Assembly: GCA_038531315.1 (NCBI GenBank)
Contig: JBCBBT010000018.1
Span: 1-57,906, forward strand
From: JAJFFW01 sp038531315
Lineage (GTDB): Bacteria; Pseudomonadota; Alphaproteobacteria; Caulobacterales; Parvularculaceae
Reading direction: 5' to 3'
Length of the DNA stretch: 57,906 nucleotides
Position 1 is the stretch's first letter, and every line of letters begins with the position of its first letter. The notes beneath the pieces were generated by a model. The model was given only the letters and a program-made list of their open reading frames with translations, ran no database searches and was not told where the DNA came from. This document shows, one piece after another, positions 33,696 to 42,339 of the stretch. The translations under genes were made by a program, and so were the position numbers.

Positions 33696-34133
33696 TCACA
33701 TCCATCCAAGTTCAAGCCGCGCTTCGTCGGACATTTTTTCCGGCGTCCAGGGCGGCTCGAACGTCATGTTCACCTTCACGTCTTCAACGCCCTCAATGCC
33801 GCGCACAGCGCCCTCGACCCATCCGGGCATTTCTCCGGCGACCGGACAGCCCGGCGCGGTCAATGTCATATCAACGGTCAACAAACGGTCATCATCGAGG
33901 TCCACCTTATAGATAAGACCAAGTTCGTAGATATCCACCGGAATCTCCGGATCGTATACCGTCTTCAACGAGCGAATCACATCGGCGGTGATCCGTTCGA
34001 GCTCAGCGTCGGAAATGACGCCGCCAGCGGCGTCTTCCGCGCCCGTCTCGTTTTCGTGCAGCGCCGCATCGCCGCTTGCGGGTGCGGCGCTCAGATCGAT
34101 CACATCTCGAGAAGCATCCATACGGTCGTCCAT
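33696..34133 (-). CDS. sufT: Iron-sulfur assembly factor SufT (DUF59/MIP18 family)
   Basis: 145 residues. An acidic low-complexity N-terminal extension (about 1-40) precedes the MIP18/DUF59 domain: VYDPEIPVDIYELGLIYKVD and the conserved TAPGCP with the cysteine. SufT helps in maturing Fe-S proteins and is a standard member of actinobacterial and alphaproteobacterial suf operons. It starts five bases after the sufS stop and is followed directly by sufA. Confidence 0.9.
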   Translation of the reverse strand: MDDRMDASRDVIDLSAAPASGDAALHENETGAEDAAGGVISDAELERITADVIRSLKTVYDPEIPVDIYELGLIYKVDLDDDRLLTVDMTLTAPGCPVAGEMPGWVEGAVRGIEGVEDVKVNMTFEPPWTPEKMSDEARLELGWM

Positions 34134-34138
34134 CGGTC

Positions 34139-35359
34139 TTATCCCAACATATCGTGTGTCTTGTGGAGGCCTTCAATCAGCGCCGCAACATCGTCATGCG
34201 TATTATAGACCGCAAATGACGCGCGCGACGTCGCGGACACGCCGAGCCGTGTCATCAGGGGCTGCGCGCAATGGTGGCCGGCGCGCACTGCGACGCCCGA
34301 GCGATCAAGGATTGAAGACACATCATGGGGATGCGCGCCGTCAACAGCGAAGGAAAAGATCGGCGCCTTGTCCGCCGATTGCCCAAACAATGTGATGAAA
34401 TTCAGCTTTCTAAGTTCTTCAAGCGCGTGGCTCGCAAGAGCGCGTTCGTGGCTGGCGATGGCGTCAAACCCGACCTCTTCCATCCAGGAGAGCGCCGCCC
34501 CGAGCCCAATCGCCTCGACAATCGCCGGCGTGCCCGCTTCAAAACGGTGCGGCGCTTCATTATAGGTGACGCCATCGGTCGTCACGATGTCAATCATTTC
34601 GCCGCCGCCCCGGTAAGGCGGCATCGCGTCGAGCAACGCTTTTTTACCGTAGAGCAAGCCAATGCCGGAAGGGCCGTAAAGCTTGTGGCCGGTCGTCACG
34701 TAGAAATCGGCGTCGATCGCCTGAACATCGACATGGCCGTGGACAGCCATCTGACATCCGTCGAAGAGAACTTTCGCGCCAGCCTCATGGGCGATGCGCG
34801 CAATTTCCTTCGCCGGGGTCTCAAGGCCGAAAACATTCGACATATGCGAGACCGCGACCAGTTTCGTCCTGGCCGTGATCAGTTCTTCCAGGGCTTTGGG
34901 ATCAATCGCCCCATCGTCAGAAACGTCGAGCCACTTCAGGACAACGCCATTGCGTTCCCTCAACAAATGCCAGGGCACTATGTTGGAGTGGTGCTCCATG
35001 ATCGACAAAATGATTTCGTCGCCCTCTTTCATGTCGTCGACGCCCAAGGCGTAGGACACAAGATTGAAGGCGTCGGTGCCGCCGCTCGTAAAAATGATCT
35101 CGTTTTCCGAGGCCGCATTCAAAAAACGTGCGGCCGTCCTGCGCGCCTCCTCGAAAGCGGCTGTCGCCTCATTCGACAAGTAATGAAGCCCGCGATGAAC
35201 ATTTGCGTATGAGTCCTGCATCACCGTCGTCATCGCATCAATCACGGCGGTAGGTTTCTGGGCGGAGGCCGCGTTATCGAGATAGACCAGCGGCTTGCCG
35301 TAAATTTCTTTTTCAAGAATTGGAAACTGGCTGCGGATCGCGGAGATATCGTGGGTCAT
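34139..35359 (-). CDS. sufS: Cysteine desulfurase SufS
   Basis: 406 residues from the ATG at 35359, chosen because it overlaps the sufD stop by three bases; a longer frame adds seven residues. Fold-type I PLP enzyme that frees sulfur from cysteine as persulfide for SufBCD. Lys of the PLP site is in TTGHKLYGPSGIG; the active-site Cys is in RAGHHCAQPLM near the C-terminus, characteristic of group II desulfurases. It is preceded by sufD and followed by sufT. No SufE or SufU partner was found in this window. Confidence 0.94.
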   Translation of the reverse strand: MTHDISAIRSQFPILEKEIYGKPLVYLDNAASAQKPTAVIDAMTTVMQDSYANVHRGLHYLSNEATAAFEEARRTAARFLNAASENEIIFTSGGTDAFNLVSYALGVDDMKEGDEIILSIMEHHSNIVPWHLLRERNGVVLKWLDVSDDGAIDPKALEELITARTKLVAVSHMSNVFGLETPAKEIARIAHEAGAKVLFDGCQMAVHGHVDVQAIDADFYVTTGHKLYGPSGIGLLYGKKALLDAMPPYRGGGEMIDIVTTDGVTYNEAPHRFEAGTPAIVEAIGLGAALSWMEEVGFDAIASHERALASHALEELRKLNFITLFGQSADKAPIFSFAVDGAHPHDVSSILDRSGVAVRAGHHCAQPLMTRLGVSATSRASFAVYNTHDDVAALIEGLHKTHDMLG

Positions 35360-36597
35360 GAGGCGGCTCCGCGCAACCATCGATCAACAATATCTGAAAA
35401 GACATCGCGAATGACGGTGTTCTCAATTGCATCGAACGCTTCGCCGACGAAAGCCCGGATCAGAAGATTGCGGGCGCTCACCTCATCAATGCCGCGCTGG
35501 CGCATATAGAAAAGCGCCTCCTCATTGAGCGCGCCCGCTGTCGACCCGTGCGCGCATTCAACGTCGTCGGCATAGATTTCAAGCTCCGGCTTGTGGTTCG
35601 CTTCACCGTGATCAGACAACAAGAGTGCGTTCGCCTGCATATCGGCGTCGGTTTTCTGGGCGGCGCGCTCCACAAGGAATTTCCCCTGAAAAACGCTTTG
35701 CGCCGCATCATTCACGACGCCCTTGTGGGTTTGGCGGGTTACGCATTGGGGCGCTTTATAACGGATAAGCGAGGTAAAGTCCGCATGCGCCTTATCACGC
35801 AGGAGGGCGGCGCTTGAGAGATCGATTGTGACGCCCGCGCCTTCGCAGGTGATGTGGGCCTCGTGCCGGCTGAGGCGCCCGCCCGTCGAAATGCTTGCTT
35901 GCGAGACATGCGCCCCTTCGAAAGCCCTGATCGAGGCGAGAGCGTGGTGAACAGATGCGGCGCGCGAAAAGTCAGCGGCGAAGCGGCGAAAAACACCGCC
36001 GCGCTCAACACTGACTTCCGTAATGCTTGAGGAAAAAACCGCTGCGCCTTCAAATGTTTCGATCAGGTCGAAATGCGCGCCATCAGCGACAGTGATCTCG
36101 ATGCGTGAGAAAACCGGCTCCGCAGCCGTATTGATATGGCGAAGCAAAAGTGGGCCGGTCCAGTTTTGCGCTGGCGTCACCGTGACTTTCATAATCGCGC
36201 CGGCCATCGCTTCATTGAGTGTCGCAATTGGATGGTCGCCGATGTCCGTCATAAAGCCGCCGGGCGCCGCAGCCGAAACCGCATCGTTCAGCGCCGGGGC
36301 GCCGGCTGGCGTTTCAACGCGCCCATTAACAATTTGAATTTCGCTGATCCCCTCAAAAGCAAAAGGCGACGGCCCAATAACGCTGGCTGCATCATTGGCT
36401 GGGTCATTAGCCGCGTCATTCAGCGCGGCCGCCGCGCGCGCCGCATCCTCAGGCGCATTGCGCAGCGCGCGCTGAAAATCGGACCATTTCCAGCCTTCGA
36501 TGCGCCGATGGGGAAAGCCTTGCGCGGAAAAACGATCAAACGCCGCGCGCCGTCCGGCGTCAAGCGCTGTCGGGTTCAGTAAAAGCGTCGAAGACAT
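35356..36597 (-). CDS. sufD: Fe-S scaffold subunit SufD
   Basis: 413 residues with the SufBD beta-helix core: ISTGGRLSRHEAHITCEGAG, KGVVNDAAQSVFQGKFLVER and a conserved His at the C-terminal CAHGSTAGALNEEALFYMRQ. SufD pairs with SufB and SufC for scaffold function and iron acquisition. The ATG directly abuts the sufC stop, and the stop overlaps the sufS start. Call is well supported. Confidence 0.92.
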   Translation of the reverse strand: MSSTLLLNPTALDAGRRAAFDRFSAQGFPHRRIEGWKWSDFQRALRNAPEDAARAAAALNDAANDPANDAASVIGPSPFAFEGISEIQIVNGRVETPAGAPALNDAVSAAAPGGFMTDIGDHPIATLNEAMAGAIMKVTVTPAQNWTGPLLLRHINTAAEPVFSRIEITVADGAHFDLIETFEGAAVFSSSITEVSVERGGVFRRFAADFSRAASVHHALASIRAFEGAHVSQASISTGGRLSRHEAHITCEGAGVTIDLSSAALLRDKAHADFTSLIRYKAPQCVTRQTHKGVVNDAAQSVFQGKFLVERAAQKTDADMQANALLLSDHGEANHKPELEIYADDVECAHGSTAGALNEEALFYMRQRGIDEVSARNLLIRAFVGEAFDAIENTVIRDVFSDIVDRWLRGAAS

Positions 36598-37356
36598 TTA
36601 AGCCGCCTTCCCCGCTTCTTCGATAAATTGATCGTATCCAGACTTTTCCAGTTCAAGAGCCAATTCCGGACCGCCAGATTTCACAATCTTGCCGCCGGCG
36701 AGAATATGCACGACGTCCGGCTTAATGTAATCGAGAAGCCGCTGGTAATGGGTGATCACCAAAAATCCGCGCGCGCCGTCGCGCAACGCATTGACGACAT
36801 CGCCAACCATTTTCAACGCATCAATATCAAGACCGGAGTCCGTTTCATCCATGATGCAAAATTGCGGCTCAAAGATCGCCATTTGCAGCATTTCCATGCG
36901 CTTTTTCTCACCGCCCGAAAATCCGACATTAAACGGACGCTTGAGCTTTTCGTCGCTGAGGCCGACAAGCTTCGATTTTTCGCGAATGAGTTTCAGGAAC
37001 GCCGCCGCCGTGACCTCGTCCTCGCCGCGCGCAGCCCGCTGAGCGTTGAGCGCTGTCCGGATGAAGTTCATGGTCGCAACACCCGGAATTTCCATCGGAT
37101 GCTGAAATGACAGAAAAACGCCTTTCGCCGCTCTTTCATCCGGATCAAGATCAACAAGAGACGCGCCGTCAAGCGTAATCGCCCCTTCCCTGATCGCATA
37201 ATCATCGCGTCCCGCAATCGTATGCGACAGCGTCGATTTGCCGGAACCGTTGGGACCCATGATTGCGTGCACCTCGCCGGCGGGCACGGTGAGCGAGAGG
37301 CCCTTTAGAATTTCAACGCCGTCAACACCGGCGAACAGGTTTTCAATTTTCAACAT
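36598..37356 (-). CDS. sufC: Fe-S assembly ATPase SufC
   Basis: 252 residues, cytoplasmic ABC ATPase that drives SufBC2D. Walker A GPNGSGKST, signature VGFSGGEKKRMEM, Walker B CIMDETDSGLDID, and the His switch LVITHYQRLLDYI. Length is normal. It starts the sufC-D-S-T-A run; upstream lies an inserted SDR gene rather than sufB, 37 bases away. Confidence 0.96.
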   Translation of the reverse strand: MLKIENLFAGVDGVEILKGLSLTVPAGEVHAIMGPNGSGKSTLSHTIAGRDDYAIREGAITLDGASLVDLDPDERAAKGVFLSFQHPMEIPGVATMNFIRTALNAQRAARGEDEVTAAAFLKLIREKSKLVGLSDEKLKRPFNVGFSGGEKKRMEMLQMAIFEPQFCIMDETDSGLDIDALKMVGDVVNALRDGARGFLVITHYQRLLDYIKPDVVHILAGGKIVKSGGPELALELEKSGYDQFIEEAGKAA

Positions 37357-37393
37357 CGTTTCGTCTCAATGATCTCGTGAACAGTCTCGTGGG

Positions 37394-38074
37394 TCATTCC
37401 GCGTATACTTCTTCGCCGCGCCATTGTGGGCGCGGCGTCTGCGACAACGCGAATACAGCGTCGGCGATATTTTTCGGATCGAAAAACGTCCCCTCTTTAA
37501 CCGCGCCGTCGATCGTCAGCGTCGACAGCAAAATGCCGTCATCGGCAAACGGGCCGTGTAGCGCGAGGATCAAATTCCGCAAGGCGCCTTTCGCCACCGC
37601 AAGGCCCGGCGCTGCGCGCAACTCTTCGGGATGGATGGCGCTGCCGCCGCCGGTCGCGATGATGGCGCCGCCTGCATCCATGTGACGGCCTGCGGCGCGA
37701 AACGCAGCATAGGCGCCGCCAGCCCCAATAGACACCTCTTCCATCAGCGCGCTCGGCGGATACTCTCGCCACGTTGCTTCGCGAAAAATGGATGCGTTAT
37801 AAACCAGCACATCGACACCGCCGAGCTTGCGGACGGCCTCATCGACTTTCTTTTCAGTCTTCTCGATATCGACAAAATCGACGGCGACGGTTTTGACTTT
37901 CTGCGCTGTTTCAGAAAGCTCCCGGGCGTAGCTTTTTAATTTGTCTTTGCTGCGCGCCAACAAGGCGAGGTCATAGCCCGCACCCGCAAACCGCCGCGCG
38001 ATCGCCATCCCGTTGCCGGGACCGACGCCGGCGATGACCGCTTTTCGCTTTCCGTTTGTGGTATGTTCGTTCAT
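37394..38074 (-). CDS. Atypical short-chain dehydrogenase/reductase in the suf operon
   Basis: 226 residues. Rossmann motif GVGPGNGMAIA (about residues 16-26) replaces the classical TGxxxGIG, and the NAG-type motif is YNAS. The catalytic Ser is plausibly in ATGGGSAIHP, but the YxxxK pair is broken: the position four before the Lys of LAVAKGALRN is Leu, not Tyr. Such atypical SDRs may have lost dehydrogenase activity or use another residue. It lies between ridA-like and sufC, interrupting the usual sufB-sufC pair. Substrate unknown. Confidence 0.75.
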   Translation of the reverse strand: MNEHTTNGKRKAVIAGVGPGNGMAIARRFAGAGYDLALLARSKDKLKSYARELSETAQKVKTVAVDFVDIEKTEKKVDEAVRKLGGVDVLVYNASIFREATWREYPPSALMEEVSIGAGGAYAAFRAAGRHMDAGGAIIATGGGSAIHPEELRAAPGLAVAKGALRNLILALHGPFADDGILLSTLTIDGAVKEGTFFDPKNIADAVFALSQTPRPQWRGEEVYAE

Positions 38075-38086
38075 CGGGCCCGCGAC

Positions 38087-38533
38087 CTATTGGCTTTTCG
38101 AGGGCGCTGGCGCCGCGTCTCGCCGGCCGCGAACGCCGGTGCATTCGATTTCTATTTTTGCGCCAGCGACAATATCTTTCACAGCCACCGTTGTTCGCGC
38201 CGGCGGGTTTTCCGGAAAAAACGTGCGGTAGACATCATTCATCGCTGAGAAATCTGAAATATCGGCGAGAAACACCTGACACCGCACGAGGTCGGCATGG
38301 CTCGCGCCGACGCTGGCGAGCGTGGCGCCGATATTTTCAAGCGTCTGACGCGTTTCGGTCTGAATGTCGCCGGCCAGCTCCCGGGTCTGCGGATTGCGAC
38401 CGATATGACCCGCAACATAAAGGACGCCGCCGGCTTCAACGACCGGCGAATACGGCAGTGATTGCGCAGCGGCCCCGGAAGCGCCGGCGACGACGCCGAT
38501 CGTCGCCGATAGTAATATGACTGTACGAAGCAT
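38087..38533 (-). CDS. RidA family protein with signal peptide
   Basis: 148 residues. A signal peptide (about 1-25, ending AAAQ) precedes a complete RidA/YjgF/UK114 domain: YVAGHIGRNPQTRELAGD, VRCQVFLADISDFSAMNDVY and the conserved Arg in ENPPARTTVAVK followed by KIEIECTGV. Cytoplasmic RidA hydrolyses reactive 2-aminoacrylate formed by PLP enzymes; this one should be exported, so its substrate is unclear. It sits between sufB and the SDR, five bases upstream of the sufB stop, and is probably part of the suf transcript. Confidence 0.85.
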   Translation of the reverse strand: MLRTVILLSATIGVVAGASGAAAQSLPYSPVVEAGGVLYVAGHIGRNPQTRELAGDIQTETRQTLENIGATLASVGASHADLVRCQVFLADISDFSAMNDVYRTFFPENPPARTTVAVKDIVAGAKIEIECTGVRGRRDAAPAPSKSQ

Positions 38534-38538
38534 GATCG

Positions 38539-40065
38539 CTAACCAACGCTTCCTTCAAGGCTGACGCTAACCAGTTTTTGCGCTTCCACGGCGAATTCCA
38601 TGGGAAGTTCCTGCAACACCTCTTTACAAAAACCATTGACCAGAAGCGCAACCGCATCTTCTTCCGAAAGCCCGCGCTGCTGGCAGTAAAAAAGCTGATC
38701 TTCGGAAAGCTTTGATGTGGTTGCTTCGTGCTCCAGAACGGCCGACGGGTTTTTCGTCTCCACATAGGGAACTGTGTGCGCGCCGCATTTATCGCCAATA
38801 AGAAGGGAATCGCATTGCGTAAAGTTACGCACATTGTCCGCTTTCCGGTGGACGCTGACGAGCCCGCGATAAGTCGAATTTGACTGGCCGGCGGAGATGC
38901 CTTTTGAAATGATCCGTGAACGGGTATTTTTTCCGAGATGGATCATCTTGGTGCCGGTATCGGCCTGCTGATGATTGTTTGTAATGGCGATTGAATAGAA
39001 CTCGCCCTGACTGCCGTCGCCTTTCAAGACGCAGGACGGATATTTCCAGGTGACAGCCGATCCGGTTTCGACCTGTGTCCATGACACTTTGGAGTTCACG
39101 CCGCGACAGTCAGCGCGCTTGGTCACAAAATTATAGATACCGCCCTTGCCGTCTTTATCACCGGGATACCAGTTCTGGACCGTCGAATATTTGATTTCGG
39201 CGTCATCTTCCACGACAAGCTCCACGACCGCCGCATGCAGCTGGTTTTCATCGCGCATCGGAGCCGTGCATCCCTCAAGGTAAGACACATAAGAGCCCGG
39301 CGCGGCGACAATCAGCGTGCGCTCGAATTGTCCGGTATTGGCTTCATTGATGCGGAAATATGTGGACAGCTCCATCGGGCACCGCACGCCTTCGGGCACA
39401 TAGACAAATGTCCCGTCGGAAAAAACGGCCGAATTCAGCGTTGCGAAAAAATTGTCGGACGTCGGGACGACCGTGCCGAGGTACTTCTTGATCAACTCAG
39501 GGTGCTCGCGCACGGCCTCTGAGATCGACATGAAAATCACACCGGCTTTTTCGAGCTCTTTTTTGAACGTCGTCGCCACGGAAACGGAATCGAAAACCGC
39601 ATCGACCGCAACGGGCTTTGCGCTGACGCCGTCAGCAACGCGCGCCTCGCCGGGGCTGGCCCCGGCTCCCTCCACGCCGAGGAGAACTTCCGCCTCTCTC
39701 AGCGGAATGCCGAGTTTTTCGAAATCTGCGAGAATTTCCGGCGGAACGTCATCGATCGATTCGTACTTTGCGCCGGATTTCGGTTCTGCATAGTAATAGT
39801 GGTCCTGATAATCGATTGCGGGATAATCGACCATCGCCCATGTGGGTTCTTCCATTTTCAGCCAACGCTGAAACGCTTCAAGGCGCCACTCAAGCAGCCA
39901 TTGCGGCTCTTCCTTTTTTGCCGAGATGAACCGGACCGTGTCTTCGTTAAGGCCTTTGGGCGCTTTGACGGTTTCGATATCCGTCGTGAACCCATATTTA
40001 TAGGTCTCAAGCGACTTCGCCGTCTCGATTGTATCTTTACTGATCGATTCTTTCACTTGTGACAT
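38539..40065 (-). CDS. sufB: Fe-S scaffold subunit SufB
   Basis: 508 residues, slightly longer than the usual 480-495. Core beta-helix with VRCPMELSTYFRINEANTGQ, SYLEGCTAPMRDENQLHAAV and SCVLKGDGSQGEFYSIAITN. The nascent cluster site is complete: QCDSLLIGDKCGAHTVPY and LEHEATTSKLSEDQLFYCQQ. It accepts sulfur and builds the cluster with SufC and SufD. The start overlaps the DUF1330 stop by one base; downstream are ridA-like and SDR instead of sufC. Confidence 0.95.
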   Translation of the reverse strand: MSQVKESISKDTIETAKSLETYKYGFTTDIETVKAPKGLNEDTVRFISAKKEEPQWLLEWRLEAFQRWLKMEEPTWAMVDYPAIDYQDHYYYAEPKSGAKYESIDDVPPEILADFEKLGIPLREAEVLLGVEGAGASPGEARVADGVSAKPVAVDAVFDSVSVATTFKKELEKAGVIFMSISEAVREHPELIKKYLGTVVPTSDNFFATLNSAVFSDGTFVYVPEGVRCPMELSTYFRINEANTGQFERTLIVAAPGSYVSYLEGCTAPMRDENQLHAAVVELVVEDDAEIKYSTVQNWYPGDKDGKGGIYNFVTKRADCRGVNSKVSWTQVETGSAVTWKYPSCVLKGDGSQGEFYSIAITNNHQQADTGTKMIHLGKNTRSRIISKGISAGQSNSTYRGLVSVHRKADNVRNFTQCDSLLIGDKCGAHTVPYVETKNPSAVLEHEATTSKLSEDQLFYCQQRGLSEEDAVALLVNGFCKEVLQELPMEFAVEAQKLVSVSLEGSVG

Positions 40066-40364
40066 TATTCAGCCTCATCAAATCCTTTCGCCAACAGCAC
40101 CGTTGCGTCAGCGCCGGCGATCCGGTGCGGGACGATCTCCGCATAATCATCCGATTGAGCCCACGCCATCGCTTCATCGCGTGACGGAAACGACATTAAA
40201 ACGATGCGATCCTTGTCCCAGTCGCCGGCAAGACTCTCAGGATCAAAGTCAGCCGACAGAAGCGTTCCGTTGAACTTGGAAAAAACGTCCATGAATTTCG
40301 ACTGATAGAGATCATATTCCGCGCGATCACGGATCTTGATCTGTCCGACAATATAAATCGTCAT
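40065..40364 (-). CDS. DUF1330 family small protein
   Basis: 99 residues of ferredoxin-like dimeric alpha/beta barrel type: IYIVGQIKIRDRAEYDLYQS at the start and MSFPSRDEAMAWAQSDDYAE, the standard DUF1330 segment. No function is established for the family. It is embedded between the iscS-like gene and sufB with overlapping stops and starts, so it is part of the suf transcript. It is one of three non-canonical suf operon members here. Confidence 0.82.
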   Translation of the reverse strand: MTIYIVGQIKIRDRAEYDLYQSKFMDVFSKFNGTLLSADFDPESLAGDWDKDRIVLMSFPSRDEAMAWAQSDDYAEIVPHRIAGADATVLLAKGFDEAE

Positions 40365-41512
40365 GCCGCCCCCTTGCTTTGCATGCGCGCTCTAACGCGG
40401 TGATAGGCCGCCCGCCAGGCGTCGATGAAGGCGTCGGCGTCGGCTGGCGTTGAATTCCACCCGAGGGACACCCTGACGCCTGACGACGCTGCTTCATCGT
40501 CGGCGCCCATGGCCGTAAGAACGTGGCTGGGTTTGACTTTCCCTGACGAGCACGCCGAGCCCGACGAGACGGCAACGCCCGCAAGATCGAGCGCCATAAG
40601 CTGTGTTTCTGAGGAAAATCCGGGTGCTGAAAAACATAAAACCCCGGGCAATCGATCGGCGCCACGACCCCAGACATGGGCGCCTTCCGCGATCACCGCG
40701 GCTTCCATCCGGTCGCGCAGTGCGCGCAGCTCGTCGGCGCGCGCCAACGCCGCCGCCCCAAGGTCGCAGGCTTTGCCGAGCCCCGCAATCGCAGGCGCGT
40801 TGGTTGTTCCCGCGCGCCGGTTCATTTCATGGCCGCCGCCGCGCAGGACCGCCTCAAGCGATAAATTAGGGCCCGTCGCCAGCGCGCCGACGCCGAGCGG
40901 ACCGCCGAATTTGTGGGCGGTAAAGCTCAGCATGTCGGCGCCGAGCATCACGAAATTAACCGGGATTTTGCCGACCGCTTGCGCCGCATCGACAAACATC
41001 AGTCCGCCGGCGCCGTGAACAAGCGCGGCGATATCGGCGACAGGCTGAATGACGCCGGTCTCATTGTTCGCCAGCATCACGCAAACCAAAAAGCCGCCGT
41101 CGCGCGCCGCGTCGTCGTGTTGCAAGCGTTCCTCAAGCCACGCCGTATCGGTGACGCCGTTTTGTAAAACCGGGATCGTCTCAACGGGAACGCCCGCTGT
41201 CGCTGCATTCGCTGGAACCGCCGCATGTTCAATCGCCGAAATGAAAACGCGCTTGACGAGACCCGCGGCGACAGCTCCGTGGATCGCATAGTGGATCGCC
41301 TCGGTGCCGCCGCTTGTGAAGACTAGTCCGTTGACCGGCGCATTGATAAAGCGCCGGATACGCTCGCGCGCGTCTTCCACAATAGCGAGAACGCCGCGAC
41401 CCTCGCTGTGCACGGACGAAGCATTGCCGACGCGCGCCATGGTCTCGGCGACCGCCTCGATGACTTCCGGGCGAACCGGCGCCGTTGCGTTATGGTCCAG
41501 ATAGTGGCGCAC
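40361..41512 (-). CDS. IscS/NifS-type cysteine desulfurase
   Basis: 383 residues. PLP Lys in SFTAHKFGGPLG and catalytic Cys in SSGSACSSGKVKPSHVL, with the mobile-loop residues of group I (IscS/NifS) enzymes. It frees sulfur from cysteine. It is a second desulfurase in the same operon as SufS, as is common in alphaproteobacteria where iscS follows iscR. It starts two bases after the iscR stop. Whether it serves tRNA thiolation, suf or both is not visible. Confidence 0.9.
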   Translation of the reverse strand: MRHYLDHNATAPVRPEVIEAVAETMARVGNASSVHSEGRGVLAIVEDARERIRRFINAPVNGLVFTSGGTEAIHYAIHGAVAAGLVKRVFISAIEHAAVPANAATAGVPVETIPVLQNGVTDTAWLEERLQHDDAARDGGFLVCVMLANNETGVIQPVADIAALVHGAGGLMFVDAAQAVGKIPVNFVMLGADMLSFTAHKFGGPLGVGALATGPNLSLEAVLRGGGHEMNRRAGTTNAPAIAGLGKACDLGAAALARADELRALRDRMEAAVIAEGAHVWGRGADRLPGVLCFSAPGFSSETQLMALDLAGVAVSSGSACSSGKVKPSHVLTAMGADDEAASSGVRVSLGWNSTPADADAFIDAWRAAYHRVRARMQSKGAA

Positions 41513-41514
41513 GT

Positions 41515-42009
41515 TCAGCGCGCCTCCGCCGATGGGTTCGCCGCACGCGACGGCGCGCGGTCGCCGCGTTGCGGCGTATTGACGGCGGCCATGCCGAGAA
41601 CGCGACGCTCCAGAATATCTTCAAGCGTCGCGGCGTTTAGAAAAATCTCAATCTGGCGCCCAAGCTCATCCCAAAGATCATGGGTCAGGCATCGCGCTGA
41701 CGTTCCCTGGCAGCCTTTGGCGGCGCCGGGCGCGCAGGCCGTGGTTTTGATCTCTTCATCGACAGCCTCGACGATTTCACTCACCCGAATAGCGCGCGCG
41801 CTGCGGGCCAGCACATAACCGCCGGAAACACCGCGCGCGCTTTCAACCAACGCGGCGCGGCGCAGCTTGACGAAAAGCTGTTCAAGATAAGAAAGGGAAA
41901 TACCCTGGCGCAGCGCGACGTCAGAGGCCGTCACCGGCGCCCCGTCGGAAAAAGCGGCGATGTCGGCGAGCGCCGCCACAGCATATCGTCCTTTTGTCGT
42001 CAGTCTCAT
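41515..42009 (-). CDS. iscR: Rrf2-family iron-sulfur regulator IscR
   Basis: 164 residues. An N-terminal winged helix (RLTTKGRYAVAALADIAAFS ... ISLSYLEQLFVKLRRAALV) is followed by the Fe-S ligand cysteines in ACAPGAAKGCQGTSARCLTH, with spacing C-x7-C-x6-C, a little wider than in E. coli IscR. It represses or activates the suf operon according to cluster status. It is first in the operon. A 25-bp site very close to the IscR type-1 consensus lies about 190 bases upstream of the ATG and covers the candidate promoter, which fits autoregulation. Confidence 0.93.
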   Translation of the reverse strand: MRLTTKGRYAVAALADIAAFSDGAPVTASDVALRQGISLSYLEQLFVKLRRAALVESARGVSGGYVLARSARAIRVSEIVEAVDEEIKTTACAPGAAKGCQGTSARCLTHDLWDELGRQIEIFLNAATLEDILERRVLGMAAVNTPQRGDRAPSRAANPSAEAR

Positions 42010-42188
42010 CTTGTCGCCGGCTTCTTCTGCTCGTCAGGTCTGCTGCGGTCCGTCATTCTGTTACGGCGAAACCGCTCCATCGGCTCCGCGCCGCAGCGCT
42101 TGTTGCGCAATTGCCGCACGATCCTTAATTCGTCGGTCCGCGCCGCAGAGTGTGCTATAGCGCGCCGCAAACCACGAACTCAGCGAAG

Positions 42189-42217
42189 GATTTAGGAAAC
42201 CCGACTAAAACAGTCAA
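42189..42217 (-). promoter_or_regulatory. Candidate promoter of the iscR-suf operon
   Basis: On the minus strand, TTGACT (42217-42212) and TAAATC (42194-42189) are separated by 17 bases. The -35 element is a 5/6 match to consensus; the -10 is weak. The -35 lies within the IscR site, which is where a repressor would act. Confidence 0.45.
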
Positions 42218-42221
42218 CAAT
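42197..42221. promoter_or_regulatory. IscR type-1-like binding site
   Basis: The 25-bp element starts AAACCCGACT and ends AGTCAACAAT around an AAAAC centre. Against the E. coli type-1 consensus (ATASYYGACT-RWWWY-AGTCRRSTAT) I count 23 of 25 agreeing positions. It lies in the spacer of iscR, overlaps the candidate iscR -35 element and is about 119 bases from the divergent hydrolase. Confidence 0.7.
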
Positions 42222-42339
42222 AGGATGCCGATTTCCGCCCATTATTTAACGGGAAATGTCGCATCCAGGGGATCAATTCCGACTGATCTTATCGTTTTTT
42301 CGTTAACCCTCATCCCGACACACCAGGAAAGCGACACCG

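Larger units (their letters stand above)
42010..42339. promoter_or_regulatory. Divergent iscR-hydrolase intergenic region
   Basis: 330 bases between iscR (minus) and the alpha/beta hydrolase (plus). It contains the candidate IscR type-1 site (42197-42221) and the candidate iscR promoter inside it. A 5' leader of about 170 bases for iscR is implied. No ORF or RNA gene is seen. Confidence 0.5.

Noticed and set aside
34325..35212. 295-residue open frame antisense to sufS
   Set aside because: Mirror of a conserved PLP-enzyme gene; its composition is that of shadow frames.
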